Numbered from the stretch's first letter, positions 38,842 to 47,582 are shown. The stretch: DNA of 63,769 nucleotides from an uncultured Collinsella sp. (GCA_900541185.1 UQIQ01000002.1:1-63769); one strand, 5' to 3'. A program made the numbers and translations. The notes: generated by a model not told the origin, from the letters alone.

Positions 38842-39744
38842 ATGGATCGCAAAAAAGCAATCGCGCTCTCATTTTCCGTTCCCGTCGCATGGGGCTTTTC
38901 GTACCCCCTCATGAAGATCGGCATGGACAGCATGAACGCCACGAGTATCGTCGCGCTGCGCTGCATCATCGCCTTTGCGGCTTGCCTGCTGCTCTTCCAC
39001 AAGCACGCGTTGCGCATCAACCGTGACCTTATGGTCCGCGCCGCCATCATCGGCGCCATTATGGCAACCGAGCTCACCTGCATGTGCCTGGGCTCCAGCC
39101 TCACCTCCGCCTCCACCGCCGGCTTTTTGCAGAGCCTGACGGTCGTGATCGTGCCGTTTGCCAACGCCGCCCTGCTGCGTCGTGCCCCCGAGCGCAAAGT
39201 GCTCATCGGCACCGCCATCGTCACCTGCGGCATGCTGCTGCTCTCGGGCGCCGACTTCACCAGCCTGAACCCGGGCGCGCTCATCATGCTGCTCTCCGCT
39301 TTTGTCTATGCCGGCCACATCATTGTGGCGAAGCGCTTTGTCGAAGATGTCGACCCGCTGGCTCTGGGCGTTTGGCAGCTGGGCTTCGGCGGCCTGTTCT
39401 CGGGCATTGCCGCATGCGTCTTTGGCGGCTTCACGCTTCCCAGCACGCCGAGCGAGATCGTCGTTGTCGTCGCGCTCGCACTCATCTGCTCTGCCTACGG
39501 CTTTATCACCCAGACGCTCGTGCAGCCCCACGTGCCCGCCGAGACCACCGGCTTTGCCTTCTCGCTCGAGCCGGTATGCTCCGCCGTCTTCTCGTTCTTC
39601 CTGGTCGGCGAGGTCCTGAGCCCCATCGCCTTCTTTGGCGCAGCCCTCATCCTCACCGGCGTCATGGTGGCAACCGTCGAGCTTCCGCGCCTCCGCGCAC
39701 ATGGACAGGCTCGCATGGCAGGAGCGCCCGAGCACGTCTCGTAG
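38842..39744 (+). CDS. EamA/DMT family transporter
   Basis: This 300-residue protein has ten hydrophobic helices in two EamA repeats. PVAWGFSYPLMKIGMD in helix 1, TSASTAGFLQSL in the first repeat and FAFSLEPVCSAVFSFFLVGE in the second match the drug/metabolite transporter family. The ATG at 38842 has AAAGGAG upstream. It is divergently paired with a LysR regulator, the second such pair in the window. The substrate is unknown. Confidence 0.9.
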   Translation: MDRKKAIALSFSVPVAWGFSYPLMKIGMDSMNATSIVALRCIIAFAACLLLFHKHALRINRDLMVRAAIIGAIMATELTCMCLGSSLTSASTAGFLQSLTVVIVPFANAALLRRAPERKVLIGTAIVTCGMLLLSGADFTSLNPGALIMLLSAFVYAGHIIVAKRFVEDVDPLALGVWQLGFGGLFSGIAACVFGGFTLPSTPSEIVVVVALALICSAYGFITQTLVQPHVPAETTGFAFSLEPVCSAVFSFFLVGEVLSPIAFFGAALILTGVMVATVELPRLRAHGQARMAGAPEHVS

Positions 39745-39832
39745 ATCCTACTCTTCATACAGCCGTGGCATAAAGGCAACCGGTGCGCCTTTACAATAGA
39801 TGCCAACAAAGCATCTGACGTAAAGGAGCCCC

Positions 39833-40558
39833 ATGGACGCCGCGACCCGCGACCGCAACATAGCAACTTGGTTGGGCGATGCGCCGCAGCCGGTACGTGA
39901 CACTACGAACCAGCTGCTCGAGCGCATCGCCCTTTTGCGTACCGAGCAGACTATCTACCCGGCACAAGACGACATCCTCAATGCCCTCGCTTACACGCCG
40001 GCCGACCAGGTCAAAGTTGTCATCTTGGGTCAAGACCCCTATCACGGGCCCAACCAGGCCATGGGACTGTCGTTCTCGGTCCCCGCGACGCAAACCAAGT
40101 TGCCGCCGAGCCTGCGCAACATCTATAAGGAGCTCAAAGCCGATCTGGGCTGCCCCATTCCCGCCACGGGAGACCTAACCCCATGGGCACAACAGGGCGT
40201 CCTGCTCCTCAACACTACGCTCACCGTGCGCGAGCATGCCGCCAACTCGCACGCCAAACTGGGCTGGAGCACGCTCACCGACTACGTTATCGAACGCTGC
40301 TGTCAGCTGCCCCAGTCGGTAGTCTTTTTGGCATGGGGCCGCTTTGCCCAGCAGATGGTCGAAGGTAAGCTCGTCGCAACTGGCGCGGGCAAGGCAACCG
40401 ACAAGTTCTGTCTGGCCTCCACGCACCCCTCGCCGCTTTCGGCCAACCGTGCCACGGCAGAACTCCCCGCCTTTATGGGATCGCGCCCCTTCTCGGCAGC
40501 CAATCGGCTACTCGAACAGCACGGCTCGACCCCAGTCAACTGGACTTGCCTCGGCTAA
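39833..40558 (+). CDS. ung: Uracil-DNA glycosylase, family 1
   Basis: This 241-residue enzyme removes uracil from DNA at the start of base excision repair. The water-activating motif is VILGQDPYHGPNQAMGLSFSV, the uracil-binding VLLLNTTLTV follows, and the minor-groove loop is HPSPLSA. The full family-1 length is present. The ATG at 39833 has AAAGGAG upstream. It is a single-gene unit followed by a strong bidirectional terminator. Confidence 0.97.
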   Translation: MDAATRDRNIATWLGDAPQPVRDTTNQLLERIALLRTEQTIYPAQDDILNALAYTPADQVKVVILGQDPYHGPNQAMGLSFSVPATQTKLPPSLRNIYKELKADLGCPIPATGDLTPWAQQGVLLLNTTLTVREHAANSHAKLGWSTLTDYVIERCCQLPQSVVFLAWGRFAQQMVEGKLVATGAGKATDKFCLASTHPSPLSANRATAELPAFMGSRPFSAANRLLEQHGSTPVNWTCLG

Positions 40559-40573
40559 AAACCGATACATCAA

Positions 40574-40607
40574 AAAAGCGCCCGACGGCTTCCCATCGGG
40601 CGCTTTT
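40574..40607. terminator. Bidirectional terminator between ung and SDR genes
   Basis: AAAAGCGCCCGA (40574-40585) and TCGGGCGCTTTT (40596-40607) form a perfect 12-bp stem with A- and T-rich ends, ideal for both convergent transcripts. Confidence 0.88.
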
Positions 40608-40608
40608 C

Positions 40609-41289
40609 CTATTCGGGCCAAATAAATTGTGTGCGACCGGCCTCGCCGCCATCGATCAGCAGACTCTGCCCGGTCATAAACCGGTTGGTCACGCCCACAA
40701 AGTAGATCCACTCGGCGATCTCTTGGGCGGTGGCCCAGCGCCTAAGCGGCGTGAGCTCCATAATCTGGTTCCACAGGTGCTCGTCTTCCATCACGCAACG
40801 GTTGAGCGGCGTGATAACGCCGCCCGGGTCCACACTGTTGGCGATGGCCTGCGGCGCCAGACGGTTTGCAAGGTTCTTGGTGTAGGCGATAACGCCGCCC
40901 TTGCTGGCGGCATAGGCGGGAAACTCCGATCCCGTATGCCCACTCGCCGACCCCACATTGACCACGGATTTGATAGTCGGCGCCGGCTTGGCGGCAAGCC
41001 CCTCCCCCACAAAGGCATAGCGCTCGGTCACGTTGATGGTGCCACACAGGTTGGCGGCGATGTCGTCGGCCGAATCCTGCGTACCGGCAACGTTCACGAT
41101 TACCTGGGGTTCAAGGTCGTCTGGAAACGCGTCCGGCTTGCGGACATCAACGATCAGATGGCGGTAGCGCTCGTGTTCGATCGTCGATGGCAAAAGATCA
41201 AAGCCCACAACCTCGTGGCCCTCATCCAAAAAGCGCTGCACGCACGCGGCTCCGATACCGCCCGAAGCGCCCGTGATCAAAACCCGCAT
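40609..41289 (-). CDS. Short-chain dehydrogenase/reductase
   Basis: This 226-residue Rossmann-fold oxidoreductase has cofactor motif GASGGIG (7-13), NVAG, and the catalytic Ser/Tyr/Lys set in NVGSASGHTG and YAASKGG. The conserved PGGVITPL follows. A short substrate loop gives a compact protein. The substrate is unknown. The ATG at 41289 follows AAGGAG and lies 9 bases after the stop of the queuosine-precursor transporter gene, so the two genes form an operon. Confidence 0.9.
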   Translation of the reverse strand: MRVLITGASGGIGAACVQRFLDEGHEVVGFDLLPSTIEHERYRHLIVDVRKPDAFPDDLEPQVIVNVAGTQDSADDIAANLCGTINVTERYAFVGEGLAAKPAPTIKSVVNVGSASGHTGSEFPAYAASKGGVIAYTKNLANRLAPQAIANSVDPGGVITPLNRCVMEDEHLWNQIMELTPLRRWATAQEIAEWIYFVGVTNRFMTGQSLLIDGGEAGRTQFIWPE

Positions 41290-41298
41290 ACTTGCTCC

Positions 41299-42021
41299 TT
41301 AGGCGGTTGCGTGGCGCTCGAGGTACTCGGAACCCACATTCTCGCGCTCCCAGCCGCGCACGACCTTATAGCCCACGGGGCTCAGGAAGACCTCGCACAG
41401 CAGCTCGGCGATGGCACCCGTCAGCGAGCACATAAGGACCTGCACCCAGGTCCAACCAAAGAACGTGTGGCTCACCACAATGGCAAAGACCAGGTTGTCG
41501 ATAAACTGGCCAACACCCGTGGACACATAGGAACGGAAGGCAAAGCTCGCAAAGTTATTCTTCTTGAGCATACGGCCGAGCGACTGGTTGAGCGTGGAGT
41601 TAACCACGGCAGAGACGAGCATGGCCAGCGAAGAGCCCAGCACCACGTACCAGGTGCCGCCGATGGTGGCGTTAAGGGCGGTGTTGACCTCGATCATGCC
41701 CGTGTCGTAGTAGGCGCCCCACATGCCGGGCGTGAGCGAGCATGCCCAAAAGCACAGGCTCACGGCCAGGTTGACCAGCAGCGCGAGGATAGAGATTTTG
41801 ATGGATGCCTTGGCGCCAAAGCGCTTGCAGATCATGTCCTGGCACAAAAACGAGACCCAGCTCACCACAAAGCCACAGTCGAGCGCCAGATACGGCAGGC
41901 TGATAAGCTCTTTGTTGGCCAGCAGGTTCATCATGATGACGCTCACGAAAAACAGCGAAACCGTTGCCGCGGGAATGCTCCGCAACAGGACCTTGTAGTC
42001 CTCCATGACCTTCTTGATCAT
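41299..42021 (-). CDS. VUT family queuosine precursor transporter (YhhQ-like)
   Basis: This 240-residue membrane protein has six or seven helices. NLLANKELISLP, DCGFVVSWVSFLCQDMICKRFG, and the later STGVGQFIDNLVFAIV are typical of the COG1738/YhhQ family, which imports the queuosine precursors preQ0/preQ1. The ATG at 42021 follows AAAGGAG. The leader can form a hairpin with a pseudoknot-capable loop and an A-rich tail over the ribosome binding site, reminiscent of preQ1 riboswitches. It is co-transcribed with the SDR gene. Confidence 0.9.
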   Translation of the reverse strand: MIKKVMEDYKVLLRSIPAATVSLFFVSVIMMNLLANKELISLPYLALDCGFVVSWVSFLCQDMICKRFGAKASIKISILALLVNLAVSLCFWACSLTPGMWGAYYDTGMIEVNTALNATIGGTWYVVLGSSLAMLVSAVVNSTLNQSLGRMLKKNNFASFAFRSYVSTGVGQFIDNLVFAIVVSHTFFGWTWVQVLMCSLTGAIAELLCEVFLSPVGYKVVRGWERENVGSEYLERHATA

Positions 42022-42027
42022 TATGTA

Positions 42028-42077
42028 CTCCTTTGGTTTTAGGTTTAACGAGCAGGATATCGGACCCGAACTGCTCG
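42028..42077 (-). promoter_or_regulatory. Candidate preQ1-type pseudoknot leader
   Basis: On the minus strand CGAGCAG (42077-42071) pairs with CTGCTCG (42055-42049) around a 15-base loop containing CGGGTCC. The A-rich tail that follows contains ACC twice, able to pair with the loop GGT, and ends in the ribosome binding site GGAG. The H-type pseudoknot arrangement and the target gene fit a preQ1 riboswitch, but the strict preQ1-I consensus is not met. Confidence 0.4.
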
Positions 42078-42177
42078 GACGCCCCGGTCTTGAGACGACG
42101 GTGGGTATGATAGCCGCTCACACGGCATCAGGCAAGCAAGCGGCGCGGCAGCCCCGCAGGGCCACCGCGCCGATGCG

Positions 42178-43791
42178 TTAAAAGGCTACGTTGCCAAACT
42201 CCGACAGGATAAGGTCGGGGTTGTGGTCGGTTGCCCAATCCACGTTCCACGGACTCGTGAACAGCAGCAGCTTACCGCCGCGCATGTCCTCGACGCGCAG
42301 CGTGTCGCGCGTGAGCGAAAGGCCCGGGATATCGATGGTGTCGGGGTCGTTCTGGATCCAGCGAATGTCCGTATAGGGCAGCGGCTGGCGACGAACCTCA
42401 ACACGGTACTCGGCCTTGAGGCGGCGCTCGAGCACCTCAAACTGCAGCACGCCGACCACGCCCACGATGACGCTCTCCATGCCGGCACCCAGCTCGCGGA
42501 AGATCTGGATGGCGCCCTCTTGGGCAAGCTCCTCCATACCCTTGACGAACTGCTTGCGCTTGAGCGTGTCGACCTGCGTAATGCGAGCGAACATCTCGGG
42601 GGCAAACGTCGGGATCTGCGGATACTGCACGTGGCGCTTGCCGGAGCACACGGTGTCACCGATGCTAAAGATACCCGGATCGAACAGGCCCACGATATCG
42701 CCCGCGTACGCCTCGTCCACGATGGCGCGGTCATCGGCCATCATCGAGGTGCCCGTGGCAAGCTTAAGTTTGCGGTTGCCCTGCACGTGGAAGGCATCCA
42801 TGCCGCGCTCGAACTTGCCCGAGCAAATGCGCACAAAGGCGATGCGGTCACGGTGGTTCTTGTCCATGTTGGCCTGGATCTTAAACACAAAGCCGCTAAA
42901 GTCGTCGCGGCAGGGATCGACAGGCTCGCTGGTGAGCGTATCGGTATAGGCACGCGGCGTCGGGGCCAGGCGCAGGAACTCCTTGAGGAAGGGCTCCACG
43001 CCAAAGTTGGTAAGCGCCGAGCCAAAGAACGCCGGGCTCAGCTTGCCGCAGGCCACGGCATCCAAGTCGAGCTCGTCGCCGGCACCATCGAGCAGCTCGA
43101 TATCGTCCATTAGGTTCTTATGGTTCTCCTCGCCGATGAGCTCATCCATGGCGGGGTCGCCCAGCTCGGCCTCAACCTCGGCGACCTTCTTGGTGGCGTT
43201 GGCGTGACCATCGCCCTCAAAGGCAATGACGCGACGGGTCTGACGGTCGAACACGCCGCGGAAGTTGCGACCGCTGCCGATCGGCCAGTTCATGGGATAC
43301 GTATTGATGCCCAGAACATTCTCGATCTCTTCCATGAGCTCAAACGGATCGCGAGCCTCGTGGTCGAGCTTGTTCACAAAGGTGAAAATCGGAATGTGGC
43401 GCAGCGTACAGACCTTAAAGAGCTTTTTGGTCTGGGCCTCGACGCCCTTGGCGCCGTCGATGACCATGACAGCGGCGTCGGCGGCCATAAGGGTACGGTA
43501 GGTATCCTCCGAGAAGTCCTGGTGGCCGGGGGTATCGAGGATATTGACGCAGGCGCCGTTATAGGTGAACTGCAGGACCGAGGAGGTAACGGAAATACCG
43601 CGCTCCTTCTCGATGTCCATCCAGTCCGAGACGGCATGCTTGGCCGAGCTCTTGCCCTTGACCGAACCGGCGGTCTGAATGCTGCCGGTATAGAGCAGCA
43701 GCTTCTCGGTAAGTGTGGTCTTACCGGCGTCCGGGTGGCTGATGATCGCGAATGTGCGGCGCGACGAGATTTCATCCGACAGGCTTGCCAT
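42178..43791 (-). CDS. prfC: Peptide chain release factor 3
   Basis: This 537-residue translational GTPase recycles RF1/RF2 after termination. G1 ISHPDAGKTT, G2 RGISVTSS, G3 LDTPGHQDF and G4 NKLDHEARD are the RF3 variants of the EF-G set. Later EVLERRLKAEYRVEV and the C-terminal WNVDWATDHNPDL are RF3-specific. The ATG at 43791 follows AAAGGATCC; nine upstream codons are in frame but unlikely. It is a single-gene unit. Confidence 0.96.
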   Translation of the reverse strand: MASLSDEISSRRTFAIISHPDAGKTTLTEKLLLYTGSIQTAGSVKGKSSAKHAVSDWMDIEKERGISVTSSVLQFTYNGACVNILDTPGHQDFSEDTYRTLMAADAAVMVIDGAKGVEAQTKKLFKVCTLRHIPIFTFVNKLDHEARDPFELMEEIENVLGINTYPMNWPIGSGRNFRGVFDRQTRRVIAFEGDGHANATKKVAEVEAELGDPAMDELIGEENHKNLMDDIELLDGAGDELDLDAVACGKLSPAFFGSALTNFGVEPFLKEFLRLAPTPRAYTDTLTSEPVDPCRDDFSGFVFKIQANMDKNHRDRIAFVRICSGKFERGMDAFHVQGNRKLKLATGTSMMADDRAIVDEAYAGDIVGLFDPGIFSIGDTVCSGKRHVQYPQIPTFAPEMFARITQVDTLKRKQFVKGMEELAQEGAIQIFRELGAGMESVIVGVVGVLQFEVLERRLKAEYRVEVRRQPLPYTDIRWIQNDPDTIDIPGLSLTRDTLRVEDMRGGKLLLFTSPWNVDWATDHNPDLILSEFGNVAF

Positions 43792-43936
43792 GCGGATCCT
43801 TTCTTGCATTGAGTGCATTACGTCGTTGTAACCGCACTATTGTAGCCGCGAAATCCCGTTTTAGAGCGCCTATCAGGACAAATTCATCAGATGGGGCATG
43901 GGGTAGCAGTCGATGGCGGCACTCCGCAGCAGTTTG

Positions 43937-44072
43937 TCTCGATCTGTAACATCTAGACGGTTTTTGAACCTCTACCTGTTACAGATTTAGACAACCAGGT
44001 GGGGCCCGCCAGCAAAATCTCAATCTGTAACAGGTAGCCGTCCAAATCGGTTCCAGATGTTACAGATTGAGA
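43937..44072. repeat. Compound inverted repeat with ATCTGTAACA cores (family E)
   Basis: Two 55-base arms (43937-43991 and 44018-44072) are inverted copies in their outer parts. Each arm carries ATCTGTAACA at one end and TGTTACAGAT at the other, giving four cores in all, with variable middles. The 26-base centre contains GGTGGGGCCCGCC. It fills most of the 392-base gap between prfC and the GntR operon; 43792-43936 shows nothing else I can name. Confidence 0.8.
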
Positions 44073-44107
44073 TGAATGAACGAACGGACAATCCATATTT
44101 GCCTCTT

Positions 44108-44157
44108 GCATAACTGTATATAGTGTATATATACTGTGCTTACCGGTTATATACACG
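44108..44157 (+). promoter_or_regulatory. AT-rich promoter/operator of the GntR-ABC operon
   Basis: The stretch contains TGTATATAGTG, the palindrome GTATATATAC (44125-44134) and TTATATACACG. GTATA-type repeats of this kind are used by YtrA-subfamily GntR regulators controlling their own ABC operons. Confidence 0.55.
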
Positions 44158-44183
44158 TGTAGCCCATCAGCTAAGGAGCCGCT

Positions 44184-44564
44184 GTGGACATCATCCTATC
44201 CAATTCGAGCGACAAGCCCATCTACGAGCAGATAACCTCGCAAGTCAAAGCTCAAATCCTTTCGGGCACGCTCGCTGCGGGAGCCAAACTCCCCAGCATC
44301 CGTGCACTCGCGAGCGATCTTGGCGTGAGCGTCATCACCACCAAGCGCGCCTACGCCGACCTGGAGCAGCTCGGGTTTATCTGCACCGTGCAGGGCAAGG
44401 GCTGCTTTGTCGCCGAGGGCAACCAAGAACTCTTGCGCGAAAACCAGCTCTGCCATATCGAAGAGCTACTTGCGAAAGCGGCGAGCCAAGCCGAAACCCT
44501 GGGCGTCACGCGCGACAAGCTGCACGAGATGCTCGACCTGGTAGCCCCCGAAACCATGCAGTAG
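44184..44564 (+). CDS. GntR family regulator, YtrA subfamily
   Basis: This 126-residue protein has an N-terminal GntR winged helix (residues 1-75: PIYEQITSQVKAQILSGTLAAG, LPSIRALASDLGVSVITTKRAY) and a short helical dimerisation tail of about 45 residues instead of a ligand domain, as in YtrA. GTG start at 44184 behind AAGGAG. It heads an operon with an ABC ATPase and a permease, and probably represses that operon through the GTATA repeats upstream. Confidence 0.92.
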   Translation: MDIILSNSSDKPIYEQITSQVKAQILSGTLAAGAKLPSIRALASDLGVSVITTKRAYADLEQLGFICTVQGKGCFVAEGNQELLRENQLCHIEELLAKAASQAETLGVTRDKLHEMLDLVAPETMQ

Positions 44565-44587
44565 CCATCTGCAAGAAAGGCTATACC

Positions 44588-45469
44588 ATGCAAAACCTTT
44601 TAGAACTCAAAGGCATCTCACGCCGTGTAAGCGACCGTTTTTCGCTGCGTGATGTCACACTCGCTGTGGAGCCAGGTCAGATCGTCGGCTTTGTTGGTGC
44701 CAACGGTGCTGGCAAAACAACGACGATTCGAGCTGCCCTCGGGCTTATAAAGCTCGATGCCGGCGAGGTGCACCTATTTGGGCAGCGCTGTGGCGCCGAC
44801 GCGCCCGATGAGACGCAGCGCCATCTACGCTCCCGCGTCGGTCTTGTCCTGGACACGTGCCCCTTCCCCTCCACGCTCAAGGTGGGCCAGATCGAGTCGC
44901 TCGTAGGCCCGGCGTACCCCACGTGGGACCGCGAAACGTTCGCCGGATTCATCAACCGATTTGGCCTCGATCCTAAGACAAAAGTCAAGGACCTCTCCCG
45001 CGGCATGGGCATGAAACTGCAGCTTGCCTGTGCACTCAGTCACAATGCCAAACTGCTCGTTTTGGACGAAGCCACCGCAGGCCTCGATCCCATGGCACGC
45101 GAGGAACTGCTCGATGAGCTGCTTGCCTTTGTCGCCGACGGTCAGCACAGCGTGCTGCTCTCGAGCCACATTACGTCCGACCTCGATCGCGCCGCCGACC
45201 GCGTCATCTGCATCGATAACGGCTCGATTATTTTTGACCTGCCGCGCGAGGACATTACCGACCGAGCCGGCATCGCCCACTGCACCCAAGCACAGGCCGC
45301 CGAGCTTATGGCTTGCGTCGAAGGCGCCCGTGCCGTCCACCACGCCTATAGCGTGGACGTGCTCGTACCCAACCGTCGCGAAACGCTCGAGGCCTTCCCC
45401 GAGATTCCCAGCGATCGGGCAACCATTGATGACTATCTTCGCCTCATGCTGAAAGGAGCTTCGAAATGA
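44588..45469 (+). CDS. ABC transporter ATP-binding protein (YtrB-like)
   Basis: This 293-residue ABC ATPase has Walker A GANGAGKTT (38-46), a Q-loop region before VLDTCPFPS, the signature LSRGMGMKLQLA (diverged from LSGGQ), Walker B LLVLDEATAGLDP and the His switch SSHIT. A C-terminal 80-residue extension follows, as in YtrB-type proteins. The ATG at 44588 follows AAGAAAGG. It is translationally coupled to the permease (ATGA overlap). Substrates may be antibiotics or lipids, by analogy with GntR-YtrA systems that respond to cell wall stress. Confidence 0.92.
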   Translation: MQNLLELKGISRRVSDRFSLRDVTLAVEPGQIVGFVGANGAGKTTTIRAALGLIKLDAGEVHLFGQRCGADAPDETQRHLRSRVGLVLDTCPFPSTLKVGQIESLVGPAYPTWDRETFAGFINRFGLDPKTKVKDLSRGMGMKLQLACALSHNAKLLVLDEATAGLDPMAREELLDELLAFVADGQHSVLLSSHITSDLDRAADRVICIDNGSIIFDLPREDITDRAGIAHCTQAQAAELMACVEGARAVHHAYSVDVLVPNRRETLEAFPEIPSDRATIDDYLRLMLKGASK

Positions 45470-46164
45470 AACGCGCCTTTATGTCCGAGCTCGCCATCGC
45501 TCGCTCGCTTATCCCGAGCATTGCAGGCGTCGGCCTGTTCATGTTTGTCGTGCTGACCCTTGCCAACGCGTCGGATGTCGATTCCGGCATGAGCGCCGGC
45601 GCCTGTGCGGTCAGCGCAATGTCGCCCATCATAATCATGAACTCGCTAGCTGGCTACGATAACCAAAACGGCTGGGAGCGTTATCGAGCAACGTTGCCCT
45701 TCTCGCGCAAAGACATCATCTGCGCACGCTACCTGTGCATCGTTGTCTTCTCGGCCATCATGGCCTGCGCCGCCGCGCTTCTGAGCATCGTCTCCATCCC
45801 GCTTTTCAACAGCGCGGGCATCCCCTCGACGGGACAGGCCGTCTTTGAGACCGCAATGGCCTCGGCGGCATCGATGCTCATCTCCCTCATGATGGTGTTT
45901 TTGGCGCAGCCGCTGTTCTTTCGATTTGGACACATGGAGGCGCTGCGCCTATCCGTTGGCCTGTTTGCCCTGCTTGGTTGCGGCACAATGGCCACGCTGA
46001 GCTCCTCCAACCCCATCAGCAACTGGCTCATGTCGATTGCCGGAGCAAATCCCGATCCCGCCGTTCTGGGCTGTCTGTGCGCAGGAATTGCCGTGCTGGC
46101 CCTCGCGCTATGTGCAATCAGCTGCACCGTCAGCACCAAGGTTTATCGAGTACGCGACCTGTAA
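45466..46164 (+). CDS. ABC-2 type permease
   Basis: This 232-residue membrane protein has six helices and conserved loop sequence LAGYDNQNGWERYRATLPFSRKDIICARYL, typical of the ABC-2 permeases that accompany YtrA-type regulators. The ATG at 45466 overlaps the ATPase stop. The protein ends STKVYRVRDL. With the ATPase it forms a complete exporter of unknown substrate. Confidence 0.88.
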   Translation: MKRAFMSELAIARSLIPSIAGVGLFMFVVLTLANASDVDSGMSAGACAVSAMSPIIIMNSLAGYDNQNGWERYRATLPFSRKDIICARYLCIVVFSAIMACAAALLSIVSIPLFNSAGIPSTGQAVFETAMASAASMLISLMMVFLAQPLFFRFGHMEALRLSVGLFALLGCGTMATLSSSNPISNWLMSIAGANPDPAVLGCLCAGIAVLALALCAISCTVSTKVYRVRDL

Positions 46165-46177
46165 TCGACAGCTAAAA

Positions 46178-46206
46178 AAGCTTAGGTGGTACCCCGCTTA
46201 TTTTTT
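46178..46206 (+). terminator. Terminator after ABC permease
   Basis: AAGC and GCTT enclose a GG/CC inner stem, followed by ATTTTTT. The stem is modest but the T-run is good. The 450-base gap from 46165 to 46614 holds this terminator, then unremarkable sequence, then the family D inverted repeat. Confidence 0.6.
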
Positions 46207-46291
46207 CAATGAAACAAGGCGGCATAGCGTCACCACCGCCCCTCACAGCAGGCCGTCTAGTTCTTGGCAACCAAAAAGACACCGTCAGCAT

Positions 46292-46477
46292 ATCGAAGGT
46301 GAATACTTTTCCGAGAAGTGAACGAGTAAAAACAGTGCCCTGTAGCATCGACATTTTTAAGGACTCAATTCCTGCGGTTTTTGTCTAAGAATCCTGCAGT
46401 TTTGTTCGAAAAAAGCGTGCATGTTCCAGGGGTCCAGATTTACTCGTTCACTTCGCGGAAAACCATTCACCTTCGAT
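46292..46477. repeat. Inverted-repeat element, 39-bp arms (family D)
   Basis: Arm 46292-46330 (ATCGAAGGTGAATACTTTTC at its start) and arm 46439-46477 are inverted copies with three mismatches. Each contains GTGAACGAGTAAA or its complement. The 108-base centre has no open frame but carries two CCTGC(A/G)G motifs. The size and terminal repeats are like a small MITE, though no target-site duplication is obvious. Confidence 0.7.
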
Positions 46478-46614
46478 TCGAGCCTTAACCAAATGCCCTC
46501 TCGAACTATGGCCCCTGTCTCACCACAGCGATATCAAAGCTTCATGGCGGGACGGTATCATCGGACGAGCGCCGTAAATCTGGCGCGGTCGTTCTTTGGG
46601 GAGGCATTTCACCC

Positions 46615-47490
46615 GTGTCGTGGGTCGCAGCAGCATTTGTGTCGGCTTTCTTTGCCGGCATCACATCTATCCTGGCCAAATGCGGCATCAAGCAGACCGA
46701 CTCCGATGTCGCGACGGCCATTCGCACCTGCGTGGTGCTCGTTTTCGCCTGGGCAATGGCGGGCATTTCTGGATCCATTGGAACCATCGGCAGCATCGAA
46801 CCCAGATCCTGGCTCTTTCTCGTCCTCTCGGGACTCGCTACCGGTGCTTCGTGGATCTGTTACTTTAAGGCGTTGGGCATCGGAGACGTCAATAAGGTCG
46901 TACCGGTCGACAAGATGAGCACCGTACTCGCCGCACTGATCGCCATCGTACTTTTTGGCGAGACGAGCAACCTTGCGGTTAAGCTCGTGGGAACCGCTGT
47001 CATCACCCTCGGCACGTTTTTAATGATCGAGAAGAAGCAGTCTGCCGGACCCGAGCAGCAGCAAGACCGGACCTGGCTCGCTTACGCCCTCGGCGCCGCC
47101 GTGTTCGCGGCGCTCACGTCCATCCTTGCCAAGGCTGGCATCGAAGGCGTCGAATCCAGCCTGGCCACGGCAATCCGTACCTGTGTGGTACTGGTTATGG
47201 CATGGGCAATCGTGGCAGCTAAAGGCAAGATGGGCCAAGCCGTGCACGTAGACCGCTATGAACTCGTATTTCTCGCGGCATCGGGCATTGCGACTGGCGC
47301 ATCGTGGCTGCTATACTACTACGCCATCGCCACAGGCCAGGTGAGCGTCGTGGTGCAGATCGACAAACTATCGATTGTCGTATCGGTACTATTTGCGCGC
47401 CTGGCATTCAACGAAAAAGTCTCGCGACGCAGCGCTATCGGTCTCGCCCTCATCGTACTGGGCACCGCCGCGCTCGCGGTTTGGAAATAG
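46615..47490 (+). CDS. EamA family transporter with clear internal duplication
   Basis: This 291-residue protein has ten helices. The two EamA halves are unusually similar: ILAKCGIKQTDSDVATAIRT near residue 20 and ILAKAGIEGVESSLATAIRT near 165, each followed by CVVLVxAWA. FGE and FNE segments end each half. The GTG at 46615 lies 10 bases after GGGGAGG. It is a distinct branch from the other two EamA proteins in the window and has no neighbouring regulator. Confidence 0.88.
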   Translation: MSWVAAAFVSAFFAGITSILAKCGIKQTDSDVATAIRTCVVLVFAWAMAGISGSIGTIGSIEPRSWLFLVLSGLATGASWICYFKALGIGDVNKVVPVDKMSTVLAALIAIVLFGETSNLAVKLVGTAVITLGTFLMIEKKQSAGPEQQQDRTWLAYALGAAVFAALTSILAKAGIEGVESSLATAIRTCVVLVMAWAIVAAKGKMGQAVHVDRYELVFLAASGIATGASWLLYYYAIATGQVSVVVQIDKLSIVVSVLFARLAFNEKVSRRSAIGLALIVLGTAALAVWK

Positions 47491-47582
47491 CGCCGATTCC
47501 GAGCGAGATCTAGGCGCTCGCAAATCCATGACACAGCGCCACACCGGGCCTAGGGTGCTTGTATCGACCGTGCGCCACCGTG

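Noticed and set aside
46181..46206. T-box-like GGTGGTACC followed by a T-run
   Set aside because: It follows the ABC permease rather than preceding an amino acid or tRNA-synthetase gene, and no stem I or specifier loop is present. A simple terminator explains it.
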